Shown piece by piece: positions 1-6,374 of a DNA stretch of 16,675 nucleotides. Numbering within the stretch: the stretch's first letter is position 1; each line of letters starts with the position of its first letter. Both the position numbers and the translations under genes were made by a program. Below the pieces are notes generated by a model. The model searched no databases. It saw only the letters and a program-made list of their open reading frames with translations, and had not been told where the DNA came from. Origin of the DNA: Methylovulum sp. (GTDB taxonomy: Bacteria; Pseudomonadota; Gammaproteobacteria; Methylococcales; Methylomonadaceae); contig JACXTQ010000250.1 of assembly GCA_016919605.1 (NCBI GenBank), forward strand, positions 1-16,675. Reading direction: 5' to 3'.

Positions 1-61
1 AGGAAAAGCCATGCTTTTTCTGATTCGTAACTGCCTTCGCTTCATCCCATTCAAAGTCCAT
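1..61 (-). CDS. brnT: BrnT-family toxin, first 20 codons only (gene runs off the window)
   Basis: The gene starts at an ATG at 61-59 on the minus strand and leaves the window at base 1. Twenty codons are visible, MDFEWDEAKAVTNQKKHGFS. This is the typical N-terminus of BrnT toxins (x-F-E-W-D-x-x-K-A-x-x-N-x-x-K-H-G). BrnT is the RelE-fold ribonuclease of the type II BrnT-BrnA toxin-antitoxin system; in that family the brnA antitoxin normally lies just downstream and the pair is autoregulated. A Shine-Dalgarno GGAG lies at 77-74, about 12 bases before the ATG, and a TACAAT that could be a -10 box lies further upstream. The catalytic part and any brnA lie outside the window, so integrity cannot be judged. 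The call rests on a short but distinctive motif. Confidence 0.72.
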   Translation of the reverse strand, partial: MDFEWDEAKAVTNQKKHGFS

Positions 62-163
62 TGTTAGTTATTTCTCCATTGTTTAACGGTATTGTAAAGG
101 CACCAATCAGCTAAATTAACTTAAAAATCTTCCAAGTTTTTACTAAGCAAAGCACCAGACGCA

Positions 164-940
164 CTAAAAAGGAATGTCTTTTTCGGTTACAGATTCTGGT
201 GGACGATGAAGCACAAATCGGGATTCATTTATGTCAATCCATTCCCACCCAGTAGATGTGACTCGTACACCATCATAGTTTTCCCTTTGGTCTTGGTCAT
301 ACAGTTCGGTCATTTCAATGAAACCCTTAACTGTAAGTCGCCGAATGCCGATATTGAAGCCCATATTTGTGATACCTGCACGTTCACAGTCTCGTTTTGC
401 ACTAAACACGGCAACGCCTCCAGAAGGAAGGAAGCTGTTGCCTGCAATGATAGCTAGCACGATGATTTCTACTTGAGACAGGCCCTCAACCGGAGCAATA
501 GGGTCGGCCTCCGCCAACCGCTGAAGTGTCTCGCCTTTTTGGGCTAGGGCTTTAATGCGGGAGGTAAGGCTTTCTCGCAACTTATCAAAGTCACTTGGTG
601 AATCTGCGAGATAAGGAATAATGCTCCTATGTTGAATATCAAATGGATATTTATTTCCTATTCGCTCATCGGAACAAACCATAACGATTGGCCGTCCTGA
701 TGCAAAGGCGAATCCCAATTCATACCAAACATTGGGATTATCAGCGGTAATATCTGCCAGACAAACAGCTGCTTTTCGGATACCTTCCTCAATAGCATCA
801 ATAGGTACAAGAACTGAATGGTCTTTGTCTACCCTATAGGCTTCTAAGCCAGCCGCTTCGATAGCTGGTTTATAAACATCTGTAAATCGTTTATCGAATT
901 TTCCAGAGTCAAATGGCTGGATAACAAAGCAAGTTGTCAT
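164..940 (-). CDS. TIR / nucleoside-2-deoxyribosyltransferase-like protein with possible winged-helix C-terminus
   Basis: The protein has 258 residues from the ATG at 940. I chose this start over a longer 278-residue reading because the first beta strand (TTCFVIQPF) starts here and GGA sits just upstream. Residues about 3-135 look like a Rossmann-type fold: beta strand 3-9, helix around FDKRFTDVYKPAIEAAG, AVCLADIT at 58-65, and NPNVWYELGFAFASG at 68-82. The NPN-x-WYELG-x-A block, with Glu74, resembles the catalytic motif of TIR-like and nucleoside 2-deoxyribosyltransferase-like domains, which cleave N-glycosidic bonds in NAD or nucleotides. Residues about 152-245 (AKRDCERAGI, then IRRLTVKGFI, then VRVTSTGWEWI) suggest a winged helix, which is an inference. 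Proteins of this kind often sit in defence loci, and the neighbour is a BrnT toxin, but no partner gene is visible. It follows aspS on the same strand, separated by a hairpin. Substrate and function are unknown. Confidence 0.7.
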   Translation of the reverse strand: MTTCFVIQPFDSGKFDKRFTDVYKPAIEAAGLEAYRVDKDHSVLVPIDAIEEGIRKAAVCLADITADNPNVWYELGFAFASGRPIVMVCSDERIGNKYPFDIQHRSIIPYLADSPSDFDKLRESLTSRIKALAQKGETLQRLAEADPIAPVEGLSQVEIIVLAIIAGNSFLPSGGVAVFSAKRDCERAGITNMGFNIGIRRLTVKGFIEMTELYDQDQRENYDGVRVTSTGWEWIDINESRFVLHRPPESVTEKDIPF

Positions 941-1008
941 TATGTTTTCCAAAGAACCTAATGTTAAGTAGACACCTATCAGGTATCCTGTAAAACTCAA
1001 TAATCAGA

Positions 1009-1034
1009 GTGGGGGGCTATCCGCCACCCCCCAC
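1009..1034 (-). terminator. GC-rich hairpin downstream of aspS, possible terminator
   Basis: A perfect 8-bp inverted repeat, GTGGGGGG (1009-1016) and CCCCCCAC (1027-1034), with a 10-base loop, starts 13 bases past the aspS stop codon. In the aspS transcript it is followed by UCUGAUUAUU, a weak U-tract. It may attenuate or end transcription before the TIR-like gene, or simply protect the 3' end. Confidence 0.45.
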
Positions 1035-1046
1035 AACATCCCTAAC

Positions 1047-2834
1047 CTAACCCTTATCTTTCCCAGCAGGTTTAATCAACCTAATACCCAGCTCCTTAAG
1101 CTGCGCGTCTGTCACTACCGCAGGGGCGTTGACCAATGGGCAGGCGGCGGATTGGGTTTTTGGGAAGGCGATCACGTCACGGATGGAGGTTGATCCGGTC
1201 ATCAGCATCACCAAACGATCCAGGCCGAAGGCCAAGCCACCGTGGGGAGGCGCACCGTATTTCAAGGCATCCAACAGGAAGCCGAACTTTTCTTGCGCTT
1301 CTTCCTCGCCAATGCCCAAAATGCCGAACACGGTTTGCTGCATGGCCGGACGGTTGATACGGATGGAACCACCGCCGACTTCGGTACCGTTCAGCACCAA
1401 GTCATAAGCACGGGATAGCGCCGTACCAGGGTTGGCGACCAGCTCTTCCACAGAACAGCTAGGCGCGGTGAACGGATGATGGATGGCGTTATAGCGGCCC
1501 GTTTTCTCATCCCAATCAAACATTGGGAAATCAACCACCCAGACGGGTTTCCATTCACCTTCCAACAAGTTCAGGTCATGACCCAGCTTAACGCGCAGCG
1601 CCCCCATCGCCTCATTGACAATATGTGCCTTGTCTGCACCAAAAAAGAGCAAATCACCGGTGTTGGCGTTTGTCTTTCCCAACACCCCTGCCCATACTTC
1701 TGCCGGAGCGAATTTGACGATAGGCGATTGTAAGCCCTCAACACCAGCGTCTAAGTCATTGATTTTTATATAAGCCAAGCCTTTTGCACCATAAATGCCC
1801 ACAAACTTGGTCAACTCATCAATATCCTTGCGGCTCAGTTTATCGCCCGCACCCGGAATTCGCAACGCCACCACTCGGCCTTTCGGGTCATTGGCAGGGC
1901 CTGAGAATACTTTAAAATCAACATCTTTCATGAATTCGGCAATATCCACCAATTCCAGCGGAATACGCAAATCAGGGCGGTCGATACCAAAGCGCGACAG
2001 CGCTTCCTGATAGCTCATGCGCGGGAATTGCGCAGGCAACTCGACCTTAATGACCTTGGCGAACAACTGGCGGATCATCTCTTCCATGATGACCATAATC
2101 TCGTCTTCGGTCATGAACGACGTTTCAATATCCAATTGGGTAAATTCAGGCTGACGGTCAGCGCGTAAATCCTCATCACGGAAACACCGCACCACCTGAT
2201 AATAACGGTCCATACCCGCTACCATCAGGATTTGCTTATACAATTGCGGCGATTGCGGCAGCGCGAAAAAAGCGTTTTCGTGGGTGCGGCTAGGGACAAT
2301 ATAATCGCGGGCGCCTTCAGGCGTGGCCTTAGTCAGATACGGCGTTTCAATCTCAAAAAACTCGTTATCATCCAAGAAATTTCTCAGCACCCGCGTGACA
2401 TCGCGGCGCACCTTCATCTTCTCTTGCATCGCGACACGGCGCAGATCGATATAACGGTAACGCAAGCGCAGTTCCTCGTTAACCTCAATCTCGCTTTCCA
2501 CAGGGAACGGCGGCGTTTCCGACTCGTTTAAGACCTCAATTTCCCTGGCCAAAATTTCAATCGCGCCAGAATTCATATTGGCATTGACCGTCCCTTGTGG
2601 GCGGCTGCGCACCAAGCCCTTAATCCTTAAAACATATTCACTGCGGACACTTTCAGCGATAGCGAACATCTCAGGCACGTCAGGGTCAACCACCACCTGC
2701 ACCAGCCCGGCACGGTCACGCAAATCAATAAAAATAACGCCGCCATGATCGCGCCGCCGATGTACCCAACCGCAAATCTCAACGGTTTCGCCTAGCTGTT
2801 GTGTATTTAATTCTCCGCACTTGTGGGTACGCAT
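1047..2834 (-). CDS. aspS: Aspartate--tRNA ligase
   Basis: This class II aminoacyl-tRNA synthetase attaches aspartate to tRNA(Asp) in the cytoplasm. It has 595 residues, full length for the bacterial type. An N-terminal OB-fold anticodon-binding domain (about 1-105, with WVHRRRDHGGVIFIDLRDR) is followed by the catalytic core. Motif 1 lies near ETPYLTKATPEGARDY, motif 2 near CFRDEDLRADRQPEFTQLD, and motif 3 is GLAFGLDRLVMLM near the C-terminus. The bacterial GAD insertion lies between motifs 2 and 3. The ATG at 2834 gives the canonical start MRTHKCGELN. It lies 69 bases downstream of fmdB on the same strand and is probably cotranscribed with it, a pairing seen in many proteobacteria. I cannot tell from sequence alone whether it discriminates between tRNA(Asp) and tRNA(Asn). 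Confidence 0.98.
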   Translation of the reverse strand: MRTHKCGELNTQQLGETVEICGWVHRRRDHGGVIFIDLRDRAGLVQVVVDPDVPEMFAIAESVRSEYVLRIKGLVRSRPQGTVNANMNSGAIEILAREIEVLNESETPPFPVESEIEVNEELRLRYRYIDLRRVAMQEKMKVRRDVTRVLRNFLDDNEFFEIETPYLTKATPEGARDYIVPSRTHENAFFALPQSPQLYKQILMVAGMDRYYQVVRCFRDEDLRADRQPEFTQLDIETSFMTEDEIMVIMEEMIRQLFAKVIKVELPAQFPRMSYQEALSRFGIDRPDLRIPLELVDIAEFMKDVDFKVFSGPANDPKGRVVALRIPGAGDKLSRKDIDELTKFVGIYGAKGLAYIKINDLDAGVEGLQSPIVKFAPAEVWAGVLGKTNANTGDLLFFGADKAHIVNEAMGALRVKLGHDLNLLEGEWKPVWVVDFPMFDWDEKTGRYNAIHHPFTAPSCSVEELVANPGTALSRAYDLVLNGTEVGGGSIRINRPAMQQTVFGILGIGEEEAQEKFGFLLDALKYGAPPHGGLAFGLDRLVMLMTGSTSIRDVIAFPKTQSAACPLVNAPAVVTDAQLKELGIRLIKPAGKDKG

Positions 2835-2867
2835 AGTATTCCTGTTATTCTAAAGTTTATGGACGTG

Positions 2868-2884
2868 GCCTGATGCCATCAGGC
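2868..2884 (-). repeat. Small intercistronic hairpin between fmdB and aspS
   Basis: GCCTGATG and CATCAGGC form a perfect 8-bp inverted repeat around one central base. It realistically folds as a 6-bp stem with a 5-base loop. It lies between the fmdB stop and the aspS start and has no U-tract, so RNA processing or stability is more likely than termination. Confidence 0.5.
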
Positions 2885-2903
2885 AAGATAGGGGATGGGT
2901 CAG

Positions 2904-3164
2904 TTAGTTTTTAGGGCAGCTGGCACAGCTAGGTGCCGGGGCGGCGGGAGCCGAAGCTTCCCCAGCGACATTTTTCTTAGCGCCGCTTTTAAAATCCGTC
3001 TCATACCAGCCACTGCCCTTAAGGCGGAAACCGGCGGCGGAAATCTTTTTCATCAGCTCAGGCTGGCTGCACGCAGGGCACACCACCAACGGTTCGGCAT
3101 TGAGTTTTTGCAACGCTTCATGCAGATGGCCGCATGATTGGCATTGATATTCGTAAATGGGCAT
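2904..3164 (-). CDS. fmdB: FmdB-family zinc-ribbon protein
   Basis: This 86-residue protein begins MPIYEYQCQSCGH, the hallmark start of the FmdB/CxxC-CxxC regulatory family. One zinc ribbon is visible: Cys8-x2-Cys11 and Cys29-x2-Cys32. A conserved GFRLKGSGWYETDF block follows, then a low-complexity Ala/Pro tail ending in another C-x-x-C (Cys80, Cys83). The family was named after a putative regulator of formamidase genes in a methylotroph. Its molecular role is poorly defined, and the common link to aspS or other translation genes is known only from gene context. A strong AGGAG Shine-Dalgarno lies just upstream of the ATG. It is the first gene of the likely fmdB-aspS operon. Confidence 0.9.
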   Translation of the reverse strand: MPIYEYQCQSCGHLHEALQKLNAEPLVVCPACSQPELMKKISAAGFRLKGSGWYETDFKSGAKKNVAGEASAPAAPAPSCASCPKN

Positions 3165-3202
3165 GAACTAATCTCCTAACGGGTAAAGTTTTTTGTGTCT
3201 AT

Positions 3203-3223
3203 AAGCACGGGTTGTGCTTTATA
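3203..3223 (-). promoter_or_regulatory. Possible promoter (-10) and operator-like hairpin for fmdB-aspS
   Basis: Read on the minus strand, TATAAA (3223-3218) is a plausible -10 box about 50 bases before the fmdB ATG. The hexamer 17 bases upstream, ATTTAA, is a weak -35. Directly after the -10, AAGCAC (3219-3214) and GTGCTT (3208-3203) form a 6-bp inverted repeat with a 5-base loop around the expected transcription start. It could be an operator or a 5' leader hairpin. Both readings are inference. Confidence 0.3.
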
Positions 3224-3289
3224 GCGATGATTTTTTTGAATTAAATGACAGCGTAGATACTGTTACCTATCGTTCCCACGCTCCGGCGT

Positions 3290-3485
3290 CACTGCCATTA
3301 AGTTAAGGAATTTGTCTTAATAATCAATATATTATATGGGTAAAATACGATGTAGGTCGGGTTAGCGATAGCGTAACCCGACGTGTGCCGTTCGGATAAA
3401 GTCGGGTTACGCTATCGCTAACCCGACCTACTATAATCGTATCTTATTGATAATAAGTACAAAAAATATTAACTTAATGGCAGTG
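3290..3485. mobile_element. 196-bp MITE-like element with 17-bp terminal inverted repeats
   Basis: The element begins CACTGCCATTAAGTTAA (3290-3306) and ends with its exact reverse complement (3469-3485). It is flanked on both sides by the same 12 bases, ACGCTCCGGCGT (3278-3289 and 3486-3497), as expected for a target-site duplication. Removing the element and one copy of the 12-mer recreates a perfect 10-bp hairpin stem in the host repeat, which strongly supports insertion. The core holds a perfect 30-bp inverted repeat. It has no coding capacity, so a transposase would have to act in trans; which one is unknown. A 12-bp duplication is longer than most, so homology-driven insertion is an alternative. 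Confidence 0.78.
3353..3430. repeat. Perfect 30-bp inverted repeat with 18-bp spacer, core of the MITE
   Basis: The arms 3353-3382 and 3401-3430 are exact reverse complements over 30 bp. Each arm is itself palindromic, with GTCGGGTTA and TAACCCGAC around a short middle, so the structure is a pair of REP-like units facing each other as in a BIME. It could extrude as a cruciform in DNA or fold as a long hairpin in RNA. Confidence 0.92.
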
Positions 3486-3639
3486 ACGCTCCGGCGTGGG
3501 AACGCATCCTGGGACGCTCCAGCGTCCCGCAACGCTGGAGCATTGCGACAGGCATTCCCACGCCGGAGCGTGGGAACGATAGCGTATGTTTTTATGCTAT
3601 TAAAATTACACTCGCTCCCACCACCTTACAATCACACCT

Positions 3640-3683
3640 TAAATTAAAGCTAAATGGGGTCTAAACTAAAGCTAAATAGGGCC
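3640..3683. repeat. Tandem 22-bp repeat, two copies, upstream of pyrC
   Basis: Two adjacent 22-bp units (3640-3661 and 3662-3683) differ at 3 positions. Both carry the shared TAAAGCTAAAT core followed by a G-rich end. They lie just upstream of the proposed pyrC promoter. They could be regulator sites, or a remnant of the GGGGTC-type dispersed repeats linked to REP-associated transposases, as far as I recall them. Confidence 0.6.
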
Positions 3684-3706
3684 TAGCGTTATTTTTTCAA
3701 GGCAGT

Positions 3707-3715
3707 TGCTATAGA
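3707..3715 (+). promoter_or_regulatory. Extended -10 promoter candidate for pyrC
   Basis: TG-C-TATAGA (TG at 3707-3708, hexamer 3710-3715) fits an extended -10 element at 5 of 6 bases. No good -35 is seen, which is usual for extended -10 promoters. The start would be near 3722, giving a leader of about 38 bases before the pyrC ATG. Confidence 0.45.
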
Positions 3716-3759
3716 ATACTATCCATTTTACAGACATTTTTTTGACAAACTAGCCCACC

Positions 3760-4791
3760 ATGCAAACAATAACCCTTACCCGCCCCGATGATTGGCATCT
3801 GCACGTTCGGACTGGCGCGGTTTTAAAAACCGTACTGCCCTATACCGCCAGGCAATTTGCCCGGGCGATCATCATGCCCAACCTCAAACCGCCAGTCACC
3901 ACCGTGGCACAAGCGTGCCAATACCGCGAAGAAATCCGCCAAGCCGTACCCGAAGGCATGGACTTTGCCCCCTTGATGACCCTGTACCTGACCGCCGCCA
4001 CCACCGAAGCCGAACTCAAACTGGCCGCCGAAACCGACGTAGTCCACGCCGTCAAACTCTATCCGGCGGGGGCGACCACCAACTCCGATGCCGGAGTCGG
4101 CAACATCCAACAGATTTATCCCTTGCTGGCCGCCCTAGAACGCCATGACCTGCCTTTGTTGATACACGGTGAAGTCACCGATGCCGACTGTGATATTTTT
4201 GACCGTGAGCGGGTATTCATCGACCGCTATTTGACTGCGATAGTGGCCGAGTTTCCGGCTTTACGCATCGTCTTAGAGCATGTTACCACGTCAGAAGCCG
4301 TGCAGTTTGTCGAATCCGCCAGCGCCAACGTCGCCGCCACCCTCACGCCCCAACATTTGCTGTTCAACCGCAACGCCCTGTTAGCGGGTGGCATCCGCCC
4401 CCACCACTACTGTCTGCCTATCCTCAAACGCGAACAGCACCGCGCCGCTCTGGTCGCCGCCGCCACCAGCGGCAACCCGAAATTCTTTTTAGGCACCGAC
4501 AGCGCCCCGCACCTCACCCCCCTAAAAGAAACCGCCTGTGGCTGTGCCGGTTGCTTTAGCGCCCCCGCCGCCCTAGAACTCTACGCCGAAGCCTTTGCTC
4601 GCGCCGACGCGCTCGACAAACTGGAAGGTTTCGCCAGTTTTTATGGCGCCGACTTTTACCGCTTGCCTAGAAACACTGGCACAGTGACACTGGCACAATC
4701 GCCTTGGACGGTTGCCCCCGTAGTGGGCGAAGACGGCGTGGCCATCACACCGTTGCAGGCTGGAGAACTATTAAACTGGAAACTGCTGTAA
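3760..4791 (+). CDS. pyrC: Dihydroorotase, E. coli-type homodimeric class
   Basis: PyrC interconverts N-carbamoyl-aspartate and dihydroorotate in de novo pyrimidine synthesis. At 343 residues it matches the class II E. coli-type enzyme (about 348). The zinc site is complete: His13-x-His15 in DDWHLHVR, the carbamylated lysine Lys99 in HAVKLYPAGATTNS, His136 in LIHGEV, His174 in LEHVT, and catalytic Asp247 in LGTDSAPH. The ATG at 3760 gives the canonical start MQTITLTRPDDWHLH. No strong Shine-Dalgarno is visible. The gene is divergent from fmdB and has its own proposed promoter about 45 bases upstream. rnt follows on the same strand after a 296-bp gap filled with repeats, so tight coupling is unlikely. 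Confidence 0.97.
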   Translation: MQTITLTRPDDWHLHVRTGAVLKTVLPYTARQFARAIIMPNLKPPVTTVAQACQYREEIRQAVPEGMDFAPLMTLYLTAATTEAELKLAAETDVVHAVKLYPAGATTNSDAGVGNIQQIYPLLAALERHDLPLLIHGEVTDADCDIFDRERVFIDRYLTAIVAEFPALRIVLEHVTTSEAVQFVESASANVAATLTPQHLLFNRNALLAGGIRPHHYCLPILKREQHRAALVAAATSGNPKFFLGTDSAPHLTPLKETACGCAGCFSAPAALELYAEAFARADALDKLEGFASFYGADFYRLPRNTGTVTLAQSPWTVAPVVGEDGVAITPLQAGELLNWKLL

Positions 4792-4807
4792 CGGTGATGG
4801 GTTTTAT

Positions 4808-4864
4808 ATAATATAATCGTATGTTTTTGATAATAAATATAAAAATATTAGCTTAATGGTAATG
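4808..4864. repeat. Diverged solo end of the 3290-3485 element
   Basis: This stretch matches the right part of the MITE at about 3429-3485: ATAATCGTAT, then TTGATAATAA, AAAATATTA and CTTAATGG in the same order. Its last 17 bases match the MITE terminal repeat at 14 of 17 positions. The left half and the palindromic core are missing. It ends at a tandem 11-bp repeat, AATGAAGGAGC (4861-4871 and 4872-4882). Confidence 0.6.
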
Positions 4865-4877
4865 AAGGAGCAATGAA

Positions 4878-4926
4878 GGAGCGCGGGCATCCTGCCCGCC
4901 CGTTGCGGCCAAGATGGCCGCGCTCC
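4878..4926. repeat. Three-way-junction palindrome between pyrC and rnt
   Basis: The outer stem GGAGCGCGG (4878-4886) pairs with CCGCGCTCC (4918-4926). Inside are two further hairpins, GCGGGCA-TCC-TGCCCGC (4883-4899) and GCGGCC-AAGAT-GGCCGC (4905-4921), which overlap the outer stem by a few bases. No U-tract follows, so it is not a standard terminator. It resembles a dispersed REP-like unit and may protect the pyrC mRNA 3' end. Confidence 0.7.
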
Positions 4927-5087
4927 AAAAAACGCAAACTTTACCCCTTAGAGCCTATAGTTATCCATGCAAAAAAAACCTAAAACACCTATAGGGCCCA
5001 GCGATAATGTATGAATAGATTTTTTATTGCCCCCATTTGGCGTACTATGCCCACCTCACGGTTTTTACCCAGAATTTGAACACGCCC

Positions 5088-5744
5088 ATGGACAACACCC
5101 CCGTCATCACCCCTTTAGAGAAACGCTTTAGGGGCTATTTGCCCGTTATCATCGACATAGAAACCGCAGGGTTTAACCCGAAAAAAAACGCCCTGCTGGA
5201 AATCGCGGCGGTGATCGTCGAACTCGACAGCAACGGCCATCTAGGCCTCACTGAACGCTATAGCACCCACGTCATCCCGTTCAAAAACTCAGAGCTGGAC
5301 GAAGCGGCGCTAAAGTTTAACGGCATAGACCCGCACCACCCCTTCCGCATGGCACTAGAGGAACACGAAGCCCTAGAACTGCTGTTTAAGCCTATCCGCC
5401 ACGCCGTCAAACGCAACCACTGCACCCGCGCCATTTTGGTCGGGCATAACCCCGCCTTTGACATCGGCTTTTTAAACGCCGCCATTGCCCGCACCCGCAT
5501 CAAACGCAGCCCCTTCCACCCGTTCAGCTCGTTTGACACCGCCACCCTAGGCGGCTTGGTCTACCAGCAAACCGTACTGGCCAAAATCGCCCAAGCCGCC
5601 GGCATAGACTGGGATAACGAAAAAGCCCACTCGGCCTTGTATGACGCGGAAAAAACGGCGGAACTGTTTTGTATTATTTTCAACCGCTGGAAACAACTGG
5701 AAGCGTTGGCGGGGGATGGGATGGCGGTTATAGCCCCTGAATAG
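5088..5744 (+). CDS. rnt: Ribonuclease T
   Basis: RNase T is a 3'-5' exonuclease of the DEDDh family that trims the 3' ends of tRNA and other stable RNAs. From the ATG at 5088 the protein has 218 residues, close to E. coli RNase T (215). I preferred this over the upstream TTG at 5037 because the extra 17 residues match nothing in the family. With this start the catalytic residues fall at Asp23 and Glu25 (VIIDIETAGFNP), Asp125 (VGHNPAFDIGF), His181 and Asp186 (AHSALYDAEKTAELF), the numbering I recall for the E. coli enzyme. No clear Shine-Dalgarno is seen. It is followed by the AT-rich accessory region. Confidence 0.96.
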   Translation: MDNTPVITPLEKRFRGYLPVIIDIETAGFNPKKNALLEIAAVIVELDSNGHLGLTERYSTHVIPFKNSELDEAALKFNGIDPHHPFRMALEEHEALELLFKPIRHAVKRNHCTRAILVGHNPAFDIGFLNAAIARTRIKRSPFHPFSSFDTATLGGLVYQQTVLAKIAQAAGIDWDNEKAHSALYDAEKTAELFCIIFNRWKQLEALAGDGMAVIAPE

Positions 5745-5895
5745 CTTTGGTTGTGAGGGGGGGCGTTGCAGGGCGGGGTCTTGAAGGGGGTCGGACAAAT
5801 GTGGTAAGGCGGATGGGAACGAGCAAATAATAGGGATGGTATCTACCGCGCTGGTATGCGACCAACTTTTGTACCCCTTATAACAAATAAAATTT

Positions 5896-6374
5896 ATGGG
5901 AAAACAAATAAATTTTTACTTATTACCATCAGATTTAGATAAGTTAGAGGGCAAATTGAAAGAGGCTTGTCCCCTAATTATTCTGCATAGTAAATCAAGT
6001 TCTTCTTCGCCGAGGGAGTTACCTAATCTCAATTTAACTGGGAATAACCATCGTTGGTTATTCTATTATTTTATTCGCCCAGAGGATATTGGTTCGTTGG
6101 TGATTAATTTTGTACCTAAACAAAACTATTGGGTTATTGACGTGCTTCGTTCGCCGATAATTGAATTTACTAGCTGTTTTTACGATGACCAAATCTTGAG
6201 AAGAGGTAGGATCTATTACACTGATAAATTCTATGGGGAAAATGATGAAGTGATAGAAAAACCAGAAAATTTCAAAAAAATGGGCACAACAAGTTTTTTC
6301 AGTTACAAAAAAATCTTCTGAAATTGGATAAAGATTATATTGGTGAAGAAACAAAACAATGGCTAACACGGTAA
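5896..6374 (+). pseudogene. Conserved hypothetical protein, broken by two small frameshifts near its 3' end
   Basis: The intact frame from the ATG at 5896 gives 141 residues (MGKQINFYLLPSDLDKLEG at the start, then NYWVIDVLRSPIIEF and LRRGRIYYTDKFYG) and stops at 6321. Two +1 shifts restore a better C-terminus. The first is at the seven-A run 6274-6280, after which the frame reads WAQQVFSVTKKS. The second is around 6314-6318, after which it reads LKLDKDYIGEETKQWLTR and stops at 6372-6374, about 159 residues in all. The restored ending looks like the natural one for what I recall as an uncharacterised bacterial family, but I cannot name a function. The gene is AT-rich compared with rnt. The shifts could be real mutations or sequencing errors at homopolymers. 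Confidence 0.6.

Larger units (their letters stand above)
3267..3582. repeat. Composite palindromic repeat bounded by a perfect 22-bp inverted repeat
   Basis: The outer ends, 3267-3288 and 3561-3582, are perfect 22-bp inverted repeats beginning CTATCGTTCCCACGC. Once the inserted 196-bp element is subtracted, the host repeat is a chain of hairpins. These are a GTTCCCACGC stem, GGGACGCT/AGCGTCCC (3511-3528), GCTCCAGCGT/ACGCTGGAGC (3516-3525 with 3532-3541), and TTCCCACGC/GCGTGGGAA (3555-3563 with 3568-3576). This is typical of a dispersed REP/BIME-like intergenic family. It sits between the divergent fmdB and pyrC genes and encodes nothing visible. Confidence 0.8.

Noticed and set aside
941..1000. 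20-residue N-terminal extension of the TIR-like protein
   Set aside because: The first strand and a GGA ribosome site fit the ATG at 940; the extension has no matching features.
3267..3582. Possible CRISPR array or small structured RNA
   Set aside because: The repeats are inverted and nested, not regularly spaced direct repeats, and the whole is explained by a MITE inside a palindromic repeat.
4878..4926. tRNA-like cloverleaf after pyrC
   Set aside because: It has a 9-bp outer stem but only two arms, no T-loop or anticodon features, and no CCA-type end.
5037..5087. TTG-initiated extension of RNase T
   Set aside because: It adds 17 residues absent from the family; the ATG at 5088 puts all catalytic residues at the expected positions.
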